Part shown: one piece after another, positions 54,586 through 64,000 of the stretch
Position numbering within the stretch: the stretch's first letter is position 1
Layout of the letters: each line of letters opens with the position of its first letter
Source: Peromyscus leucopus
Taxonomy: Eukaryota > Chordata > Mammalia > Rodentia > Cricetidae
Length of the DNA: 64,000 nucleotides
NCBI RefSeq assembly: GCF_004664715.2
Contig: NC_051083.1
Location: 114,207,534-114,271,533, forward strand
Direction: 5' to 3'
Program-made: the position numbers and the translations under genes
Notes under the pieces: model-generated
What the model saw: the letters and a program-made list of their open reading frames with translations, nothing else
Databases searched by the model: none
What the model was told of the DNA's origin: nothing

Positions 54586-54774
54586 AACACATAAGGGGTT
54601 TGTTTGGGTTTTGTTTTAATGAAATAATATGCACAAGTAACTTAGAATGGAAGCTAGGCAGTTGTACAATTCACCCTTCCCATTTGCTTTTTTAAGGAAA
54701 ATAATACCTAGAGTATGGAGGATAAAGAAAAGGCTTTGTATTCAAAAGCAAGGATTTAAGAATTTCTCAAATTA

Positions 54775-55072
54775 TATTTTTGGATTGTGAGGGCTCGCTG
54801 CATGAGATAGCTGCTTGAAACGTGGGACTTATGCAGGGACGCTTGGCTCAATCTGGGAGGAGGGGACTGGACCTGCCTGGACTGAGTCTATCAGGTCGAT
54901 CTCAATCCTCGGGGGTGGCCTTGATCTGGAGGTGGTGGGAATGGGGAGTGGGCTGGGGTGAAGGGAGAGGGGGCAGGAAGGGAGAGAACAAGGGAATCTG
55001 TGGCTGTTATGTAGAACTGAATAGTATTGTAAAATAAAATAAAAATTTAAAAAAAATTAAAAAATAAAAAAA
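54775..55072 (+). mobile_element. Short 5'-truncated L1 with 17-bp target duplication
   Basis: A 298-bp L1 3' end ends in an AATAAAATAAAA tail. It is flanked by AAGAATTTCTCAAATTA at 54758-54774 and again, without a mismatch, at 55073-55089. The perfect duplication indicates a recent insertion. Confidence 0.93.
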
Positions 55073-55284
55073 AAGAATTTCTCAAATTAGTCTCTCTTGT
55101 GCTAATCCAATCAAATTGTCAATTGTTTCCAGTGTGGCCATTTTGCACTATATGACCTAGTAAGAACAACTGAAAACATGTCCTACTGATCCTTACAAGG
55201 ATCCTCATTGCCACTTTATGGCCTGGAGTCATTTCTGTAAATTCTTATTATGCCATGCTCATAGTAATGTTTTATGATTCAGTG

Positions 55285-55347
55285 CTGGGCATGGGGCTCA
55301 GAGCATGTTAGGCAAGTGCTCTGTCACTGAGATCCACCCCCAGCTCA
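55285..55347 (-). mobile_element. ID-like SINE fragment
   Basis: CATGTTAGGCAAGTGCTCTG followed by CACTGAGATCCACCCCCAGC is the reverse of the tRNA-Ala-derived ID head. Confidence 0.8.
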
Positions 55348-55849
55348 CGTCATGTCCTATCAGATCACTGCATGTATGGCTCCAGATCTGGGCAATCATT
55401 GAGCTTTAATTCTTTTCTCATTCTTTCTCTTCTAACCCTACATAACATTCAAGGTTAGAAAAGATACAAAACATGTGCCATATTTCTATGGTGATTACCA
55501 TATACATTAACCATTTTTTTAATTTGACTTGACTTTTCTGTAGTTGAAAAATCATATCAGCATTTGAAAAGACATTTAGAGATTATAAGTCAACACCACT
55601 CATTTTCAAGTTAAGAAATTAAAGCTTCAAGATGTTAGTTTATTTGTTGAAGGCCAGGAATACAATTTAGACAGAGCTGGGGTTAGGGGTCTAGTCCCTG
55701 ATACGACTTAAGTGCTTGTCCATCTGTAGCACATTGTGGATTCATTTAGAGCCTTTATTTTTTTAGATGTAAGTTACAAGCTATTTTGTCCCTTTTATTT
55801 ATTGTAAAGTATTCCATTTTATTATTTTTGTTTGTTTAGCTGTCTCACT

Positions 55850-55900
55850 ATTAATGGGTTGAATTATGTCCCTCAAACATGACATTCTGGAGCTGTGATG
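55850..55900 (+). mobile_element. MLT1 (MaLR) LTR, 5' piece
   Basis: GGGTTGAATTATGTCCCTCAAAC fits the start region of MLT1; the matching 3' part begins near 57425. Confidence 0.5.
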
Positions 55901-56687
<787 letters not shown>

Positions 56688-57415
56688 TATGTATGGAAAC
56701 ATCACAAAAGGGGGCAGAAAGATTGTGAGAGCCAGAATACTAGGAAGTCGGCTATGCAACAGTCTCTCGTAGAAATGGCTGCATAAACAAGAGCAGAGAA
56801 ATACCAATATTAGTGGACATGTTAATGTAGAAGGAGGAAAATTTCACAGGGTCTTGCCCATAGACAAAGAACTACAGGCAACTCATTGACTGTCGGGAGA
56901 AAGAGAATTAGCCTCTCCCAGGAATAAGCCCCCTATTGGTCCAGTGCAGAGTGGTCAGCCTTGAAACCATATGGACAAAAACAACAAGATCAGAATTAGC
57001 AGGCTCTAATTTTATATATTTTATATATTCATTTTATATACCAACCCCAGTTCCAAATCCCTCCTCTTCTCCTGATACCCCCCCATCTACTCCTCAGAGG
57101 GGTTAAGGCTTCCCTTGGGGAGTTAACAAGTTCTAGCATACCAAGTTGAGGCAGGGTCTTACCCCTCCCCACTGCATCAAGGTTGAGCTGGGTATTCCAC
57201 CATAGTTGGGGGAGGGACAGAGGGAGAGCAATGAAAGACATACATATTTTTAAAAATATATAATCAACGGGAAGAGGCTATCAGCTTGAGAGTGAGGGAT
57301 ATAGGAAGGGTTCAAGAGAGAATAACTGGGTGGGGCTGGTGGGAGGCAAGAGAGGGAGAGGTGATGTAATTCTTTTTCAGTCAAAAATATTTTTAAAAAT
57401 AAATGCAAAAGACAT
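56688..57415 (+). mobile_element. Rodent L1 3' UTR, second part, itself split by a reverse L1 end
   Basis: TTGTGAGAGCCAGAATACTAGG and CTACAGGCAACTCATTGACTG, then after the interruption GCTTGAGAGTGAGGGATATAGG and an A-rich end near 57410. Confidence 0.6.
57005..57245 (-). mobile_element. L1 3' end inserted in reverse
   Basis: CATTTTATATACCAACCCCAG, TTCCCTTGGGGAGTTAACAAG and GTATTCCACCATAGTTGGG. It resembles the reverse L1 end at 60440-60745. Confidence 0.65.
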
Positions 57416-57424
57416 CATTATAAA

Positions 57425-57800
57425 CTCCCATTCCCTTTTATGTTATACTATGATATTCTTTGGGAAATAAGGTCCTTGCAGGGGTGATTAAGTTTAAATG
57501 GGGGCTATTTGATAGGCCTTTGTCTAATATGACCAATATCTGTACCCAAAAGGGAAATTTGGACTCAATGATGGACACCTAAGATGATACAAGGACACAT
57601 CACACATATGATGGCAGCAAATATTAGGAGCTGAAAGAAGTAAGGATGAAGCCTTCCTTAAAGCTCTCAGAAAACACATTCTTGTTGATGCCTTGATTCC
57701 GGACAGATTGCAAAACCGTGAGAAAATAAACTTCTGTTGTTTGAAGAGACCCAGTTTGTGGCATTTTGCTATGGTATCTAGGAAACTAATATAGCTATCG
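57425..57800 (+). mobile_element. MLT1 (MaLR) LTR, main part
   Basis: GGAAATAAGGTCCTTGCAGG, AAAGGGAAATTTGGACTC, ATTGCAAAACCGTGAG and AAACTTCTGTTGTTTGAAG are in MLT1 order, ending near GGAAACTAATATAGC. Confidence 0.8.
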
Positions 57801-59515
57801 TAATCAGTACTTTCATAACTTCAAAGGAAGATCAAGATGGATGTATAGAAGTTTGTCAAAAGAGCCAAATGTCTAGAAAACAAGGCTCATCTGCTTTAGA
57901 GACAAATTGATTGGAGGGATTGGTGGGTAAGATTATGGAGGCTAAGAAGTCATCTGCTGCTGTCTGTGAGTTTGTGGCCCAGGAAGTCAGTGATGTGATT
58001 CAGTCAAGGTCTCTCATGGCTCAGGGTAACTGATGGCCAAGGTAGGGAGAAAATGGGTGCCCTATCTCAAAGGGAGAGCAATTTCTCCCTTCCTCTGACT
58101 TTTGTTCTGTTTAGGGCATCAGGAAACTGGATGGCTATGTGCACTTCATTGAACGTGACCTTTTTCACTCATTCTTCTGCAACTATCCATACAGACATTC
58201 CCAGAAAAGATGTTTTACCAGTTAGCTGGGCATCCTTTAGCTTATTCAAATTGACACATAAAAATTAACTTTTATCTTTCCCACTGAGTCTGTAAGATGA
58301 TTTTGTTGCTGATACTACTTCTGGGAGTTGAGGATTTAAAAAAATGCTTTTGTTGGGGGCTACATTGGATGTATGTGCTGGCCAACAGTCTTCCTCCAGG
58401 TATCGTTACAGTTTTTGAGGACTGTGTTAAGTCTTTACTTGTATGGAACTCTGCAGATATACCTTTACTCCCTCATCTGCTTCCAGACCAAGGAGTCTGG
58501 GCCATGCTAGCCTGAGGCTCTTTACATTATTGTCATGGTGATACAGCTGCCATGGCAGTCTCATAGGACAGTGACAAGATCCAGAACTGACTTTCGCTAA
58601 TCACCAAAGGCAAGAAACTCCTATTAGTAACTCACCTCTCTTCCCTTCTGACATTGATGACAGTAATTGTCAATAAACACACAGTGCTAACTTATACTGG
58701 GAAATACCCAGACCAGACTTCATGACAGATGTTTGGAAATTTTCATAAATAGGGATCTTTGCCTTTAATCCTCTTAATGATGTTTTCCCATGTCTGTGTT
58801 TGTAGTGCTGCTGAAAGTTAGATGGCTGACAGTGAATTGCAAAGACTGTGTTGAGGTCAAGGAGAAGAAATGAGATATTGAGCTATGATTAAAGCAACTG
58901 GGAATCAGTATAACTTCACAGAATGGCATTACTAATGGGTACCAAGGGGCAAAAGGAAAACATGATAGGCTTTGGTGCTGCTCAGAATTAAGTCTGAATT
59001 CTGTGTGATTTCACAAATATGACATGAATTCCCCTACTCTTAGAGTTGTTTTTTAAAAAAGATACAATATTACAAATGCACTAAGATAGAAAGAATATGA
59101 CAAACAAATTCACTAACAAGTTGTCAAATATATTATTACATATTACAAATATAATTATAGCCTTCTTGGCTAGCCTTCTTCAAGCACATTGTCCTCCATG
59201 ACCTAGCCACGGGTCCACTATATATTCATTCAACACAATTAGTAATGAGATCTCAAAAAGGCTAGATGTAGGGAAAGTAAGAATTGCTTCTGAAATGGCA
59301 AGGGTTGACAGAGACTCAGATTACAGGGGTTAATTAATATATCTGACAAAAGGATACCAAAATGGCCTTTTTAGGGAAGTCATGGATGATATTTCTATTT
59401 ATTAAATATAAATTAGGATCTGCTAGAAATTTGCTAGGCTTCTCATAGACTTCATGGTTTTTAAAACAAGACCTAGTTAGTCCCTGAAACAAGTGCTCAG
59501 TGCACATTAACTGTG
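57801..59515. other. No feature recognised
   Basis: AT-rich, unique-looking sequence. No exon, RNA gene or clear repeat supported. Confidence 0.4.
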
Positions 59516-59519
59516 AGTG

Positions 59520-59775
59520 TAATGGTTGATTTTATGTATCTGCTTGGTTAAACCATGGTGCCCAGATATTTGGCTAACCATCATTCTGAATATGTCTATG
59601 AAGGTATTTGTGAATGAGATTAACATTTACATTGGTAGAAGAATTTATGTGAAGTACAATGTCCTCCACAGTGTGCGCATGCCTCACCATTCCTTTAGAG
59701 ACTTTCAGAGAAAAGAAACTCATTTCCCCAGAGGAAGAAAGAATTTTGTCTTCAGTTATCTGTAATTTGAGGGAA
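59520..59775 (+). mobile_element. Ancient mammalian repeat, family uncertain
   Basis: TGGTTGATTTTATGTATCTGC, GTGCCCAGATATTTGGCTAACC and GAATGAGATTAACATTTAC follow the layout of an old repeat beginning 'gttgattttatgtgtcaacttg'. Confidence 0.55.
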
Positions 59776-59984
59776 CACCCTATCAAATCTTCCTGGGATG
59801 CCCTAGTAGGTAGTCAATGAAGGTGCAATGAAGGAAAATATAGAGATTTTGAGAGATGTGAAGCTAGTTATCATATATAAACTAAATTAATAATTTAAAA
59901 CATAGGTTAAGAGCTATTATTCCAAACATGGACCATATATGGGTCTGAGCTAGGTCCTCGGCATATACTTTATGCTTTTATAGC

Positions 59985-60305
59985 TTGGTGTTCTTGTGAA
60001 ACTTTCAACAATGGGAGTAGGGGGTGACTCTGACCCTTTTGCCTGCACTTGGGACCCCATTCCTCCCATTGAGTTGCCTTGTTCCCTACTTGATATGAGG
60101 GTTTGTGCCTAGTCTTATTGCATCTTGTTAGGCTGTGTTCAGTGGATATCCCTGGGAGGCCTGCTCTTTTATTTTTGGAAGGAAAACAGAGGGAGTTTGA
60201 TCTGGAGGAGAGGGGAGGTGTGGGGAGGGACTGGGAGGAGTGGGCTGAAGGGAAACTGCAGTCAGGATGTAATGTATGAGAGAAGAATAAAAGTTCTTTT
60301 TTTAA
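59985..60305 (+). mobile_element. L1 3' end
   Basis: GCACTTGGGACCCCATTCCTCC, GCCTTGTTCCCTACTTGATATG and the end GAGAAGAATAAAAGTTC are a rodent L1 terminus. Confidence 0.75.
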
Positions 60306-60439
60306 AGAATTATTGTTCCTTATTCAGATTTGGCCAAATAGCAACCTACTTTGGATGGTGTTAGTCATGTATATCATTATTGCTGGCCTTTTTCCTACTA
60401 GGCACAAAGCAGAACTCCATTTTCTTTTTATTATTAAGA

Positions 60440-60745
60440 ATTTTCTGTTCATTTTACATATCAACCACAGGAGCCCCTCTCCTCCCTCCTCCAGCCCCCC
60501 GGCCTTCCCCTCCCAACCCACCTCCCATCCCCATCTCCTCCAAGGCAAGGACTCCCATGGGGAGTCAGCAGAAGCTGATACATTCAGTTGAGGCAGGTCC
60601 AAGCCCCTCCCCATGCACCAAGGCTGTGTAAGGTGTCCCACCATAGGCACTGGGCTCCAAAAAGCCTGCTCACATGCACCAGCAAAGGATCCCAATCCCA
60701 CTGCCAGGGGGCCTCTTAAGCAGGTGAAGCTAAACAACTGTTTTG
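60440..60745 (-). mobile_element. L1 3' end, reverse
   Basis: TTTACATATCAACCACAGG, GTGTCCCACCATAGGCACTG and GGATCCCAATCCCACTGCC. It faces the forward L1 end at 59985-60305 tail to tail. Confidence 0.75.
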
Positions 60746-60749
60746 CTTA

Positions 60750-61285
60750 TGCAGAGGGCCTAAGGACTCCATTTTTATTCTGTCTTGAAGGTAAATATCA
60801 CCACAGGACTGTCAGCATCAGATGAAATGTGAAAAACGCTTTGAGGTGGAACATTTGTTAGTTCTCAGCTCCCTAGTGCATATTTCCTCTACCTTGCCAA
60901 GTAGGGGTATACTGTCTGCCATAAATGGACTACAGCTTCCCAAACAGGCACCCAGATCTGCAGTTGCTGGTATGGGAAAGAAGTTCAGGTAGTGATAATG
61001 TACTTCAATCTTGAAATCATGTGGTACTGCAGTCTAACCTGCCCTATCTTGATTTATATGTCCTTAAATGTGCAGGCAAAGTGTCTCTTAATTTAATGCT
61101 TAGTGGTGTCTTTGAGGACACAGTACAAAAGTGAGGATAAAGTTAATATGACTGATTTTTAACAACTTGCCAGAATTTACAATCCCTAAATTAATGTTCT
61201 TGTCTTCAAAGTAGTCACTGTGGGATTATGTAATCATTTAAATGATGTTAAAAACAGTTATGGAATTCCTTTTACAACCTAACCT
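60750..61285. other. No feature recognised
   Basis: Unique-looking AT-rich sequence. Confidence 0.4.
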
Positions 61286-61299
61286 CGAAATTGATTAAT

Positions 61300-61560
61300 T
61301 TAGTCATTTGCTATGTGCCAGGCACTTGGGATACAGAGATGAAAAGGCCTATTCTTCCCACTTCAGGAGCTCATAGTGAGGGAGTAGGAAATATGTAAGT
61401 GATGCAATATTTCTTAATGTCTAGCAGGGTTATAGGTGAATAAGGGGTCAGCTCTACCACAGAGATGCAGGAAAAGCTTCACAGAGATGGGAGTAGGTGC
61501 TGTCTAGACAGGCAGATGGGGTAAAGTGAAGGCTATTTCTGGCAGCAGCCAAAGCCTGGA
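61300..61560 (+). mobile_element. Ancient MIR/MER-like fragment
   Basis: CTATGTGCCAGGCACTTGGG, GATACAGAGATGAAAAGGCC and CAGGAGCTCATAGTGAGGG resemble old mammalian repeats with a 'tgtgccaggcact' start. Confidence 0.5.
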
Positions 61561-61791
61561 AGTTTAAAGTGATAAGGCCAATTTGGATAACTGCAAATGC
61601 TTCTGGAAATGAAGCTACAGAAGCAGGGAGGGGTATACCTTTGAAGGTATATCTCCATGGCCCTTTGAGGGACTTGCCCTTTTATTTCTGAAAGAGAGGG
61701 GCTACAAATGAAGGGTTGTAAGCAGAGGAGCCACCCGATTTTATTTTGGGGGATATCAATAGGAAATACAGTTCGTATCATAACAGGAAAG

Positions 61792-61793
<2 letters not shown>

Positions 61794-61850
<57 letters not shown>
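61794..61850. repeat. (TC)n microsatellite
   Basis: Uninterrupted TC run of about 57 bp. Confidence 0.95.
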
Positions 61851-61853
<3 letters not shown>

Positions 61854-61859
61854 GCATTC

Positions 61860-62320
61860 TAAGAATTGTGGACTCCAATCCCTTATTGATGAAAAGAGTT
61901 ACGCCATGCACGTTTGAAGATGCATAGGTTAGACTTTTACTAAATGAGAAGATTGTGACCCTCCTACTCAGTTACCTTAGCTGAAAACAAGTCAACTTCT
62001 AGGTCTATGAAGTGAACTTGAGCTGAGACTAGAACTCTCTAGCTGGACCAAAACAAGACCAGAAGCACAAGGCTGGCCTGCACACTCAGGGTAAAGAATG
62101 GCTGGGCTGTGGTCTCTAGCTCTAGTAAGTGATTCCAGTGCCAGCTTAGCTCCCCAGACCATATACTATGTGCCCCAGACACTCTACGAGGTCACTGTGG
62201 TTATGGCCCCTACCTGGTAAGAGCTCCTATTCCTATCCTAACCTTTCAACCCATCCAGCTCTGGACCTGTGCACCAAGCTGCTCCACATGGTCACTGTGG
62301 TCCCAGATGCAGTAACACAT
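61860..62320. other. No feature recognised
   Basis: No gene or clear repeat visible before the L1 that begins near 62325. Confidence 0.4.
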
Positions 62321-62324
62321 TCAA

Positions 62325-63650
62325 TCTTAAAACAAATATGGAAACACAAATGACCAAGGATTGCCAAAGCAATCACAGAGGAGGTATCATCATGCTTAAT
62401 GTCAGGTATCTATACATGGTAATAAAATAGCATGGTATTGACACAAACCAGACACACAGATCAGCTACCTGATTTTTGACAAAGGTGCAAAAAATATACG
62501 TTGAGTAAAGAGCATCATTATCAACAAATATAGCCAGGAAACTTGGATGTTGTTATGTAAAATAATGAAACCAGGCCCTTATTCCTCACCTTGCACAAAA
62601 CTAAACTCGAAATGAATTAAGGACCTTATATAAGAACAAAATACCAGAAACAGTTCACCCCAGCCAGAATGGCTTCCATCAATAATTAGCCAATAACAAG
62701 AAATGCTGGCATGAATGTGGGGAAAGGGAAACTCTTATATCATAACCCAATTTAAAATGGGGTACAGATAGAAACAGAAAATTCTCAATAAAAGAAACTC
62801 AAATAACTGAGAAACACTTTAAAAAATGTTCAACATCCTTAGCCATCAGGGAAATGCAAATCAAAACTACTTTGAGATCTTTCTTTCATCTTTCTTTCAT
62901 CTTCCACCTGTCAGAATGGCTAAAATCAATAAAGCAAGTGACAACTCATGCTGGAGAGGATGTGGAGTAAGAAGAACACTCAGCCATTGCTGGTGCAAGT
63001 ACAAACTCTTACAGCCACTCTGGAAATCAGTATGATGGCTCCTCGGGAAGATGGGAATTGACCCAGCTATACCACTCTTGAGCATATACCTAAATGACAC
63101 TTCATCCTACCACAGAGACACTTGCCAGCCATGTTCATTGCTGCTCCATTCATAATAGCCAGAAATTGGAAACAAAATAGATTTATCTCAACAGAAAATG
63201 TGGTATATTTACACAATAGGGTTGTACTCAGCTGTTAAAAAATTGACATCATGAAATTTGTAGGCAAATGGATGTAACTAGAAAAAATCATTCTGAGTGA
63301 GGTATCTCAGACCTAGAAAGACAAATATGGTATGTATACACTCTTAAGTGGATATTAGGAGTAAAGTACAGGATTACCAACCTACAATCCATAGAACCAC
63401 AGAGGTAGGTATAGAGTAAGGGACTAGCGGGAACAGATAGATCTCATTAGGAAAAGGAAATGCAATACATAGTTATGGATGGATGAGGAGAATCTGGAAT
63501 TGGAGGATCAACTGGTGAGGTGGAAGGGAGAGGGGATATTGGAAGGAAATATGGGAAGAGACAGAAAAAATTAAGGGGCATTTGAGGGGGAATACGGAAA
63601 TCTAATACAGTAAAAACTTCCTAAAATATATACATATATGAAGGTGATCT
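62325..63650 (+). mobile_element. L1 ORF2 3' part plus 3' UTR, inactivated
   Basis: The sequence starts in an ORF2-type AAACAAATATGGAAACACAAATG segment. It continues through ACATCCTTAGCCATCAGGGAAATGC and TGGAGAGGATGTGGAGTAAG to the ORF2 carboxyl end and the 3' UTR. Translation shows the carboxyl-terminal motif order of L1 ORF2 (cysteine-rich CWRGCG segment) broken by several stops and frameshifts, so no active protein is encoded. A short duplication (CTTTCTTTCAT twice near 62880) interrupts the frame. Confidence 0.85.
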
Positions 63651-63654
63651 AAGT

Positions 63655-64000
63655 GAAATTGCCAAATAATAGGGGACACAGAGTCCTAGCTGGCCATTTC
63701 TTGTCACCAGATGGCGCATCCAGTATTGAGATTAGGTTATATCTAATTGAGTTGTTGGCTGAAGGGGCCCCATGAGAATCTCCAAACAACCTAGGCTATT
63801 GTCAAGAGTATAAACTGCTCTCCACAAACTGACAGCGAGGCCCCATTGCTGAAGACAATACCCACACAACTCATTGAACATGGAGATGTCTAGCTGGTGC
63901 CTACATAGAGCCTTTATGTAGCAGGTAGCTGTTCCAGCTTTGACCACGAAGCACTGCCCCTAGTGTGGCAGCAAGTAACTGCCACACCTGCCTATGACCT
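63655..64000. other. No feature recognised
   Basis: Sequence after the L1 tail to the right edge. No exon or known repeat identified. Confidence 0.4.

Noticed and set aside
62826..63035. Open frame with a CWRGCG motif as a host gene
   Set aside because: It is the carboxyl-terminal part of a dead L1 ORF2, broken by stops on either side.

Overview
The window is nuclear DNA from a rodent. It is dense in B1, B2/B3 and ID-like SINEs, rodent L1 3' ends, rodent solo LTRs and one URR1-type hAT fragment. The B1 consensus and several LTR families look like those of the hamster/vole/deer-mouse group (Cricetidae); that is from memory, not a search. No bacterial or phage signal, rRNA gene or tRNA gene is visible.

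The only gene I can support is on the minus strand between 13761 and 8974. It is the first eight coding exons of a fibrous sheath-interacting protein 2 family gene, best read as the FSIP2-like paralog (Fsip2l; the mouse paralog is X-linked as far as I recall). All eight exons have AG acceptors and GT donors and compatible phases. They join into 1003 nt (334 codons plus one base) with no stop. The remaining, much larger exons must lie to the left of 8974 or outside the window. The 5' flank (13762-14340) is CpG-containing. It carries a decayed repeat of about 15 bp and a 51-bp tandem duplication that doubles a CRE-like TGACGT site.

Layout: 1-780 is pyrimidine-rich flank. 818-7725 is a very large homopyrimidine minisatellite (unit about 39-45 bp) built from two collinear superunits of about 3.3 kb. 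It lies in or beyond intron 8 of the gene, with the purine strand as the gene's sense strand. 8974-13761 is the gene. From 14.3 kb to 64 kb I see a gene-poor region filled with nested transposons. Notable there are a 54-bp (18-codon) minisatellite at 26.4-27.4 kb inside an older degenerate array of the same period (about 26.2-29.1 kb), solo LTRs with target duplications at 19.6, 27.6 and 31.0 kb, an ERV remnant with a polypurine tract at 36.5-38.6 kb, nested insertions at 30.3-32.1 and 55.85-57.8 kb, and an L1 ORF2 3' end at 62.3-63.65 kb. A possible orphan exon lies at about 43.0-43.2 kb.

I found no convincing new multi-gene system. The unusual content is the two minisatellites, their higher-order structure, and their relation to a testis-type gene. 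Family names for repeats come from recognition by eye; boundaries marked 'about' are uncertain by tens of bases.
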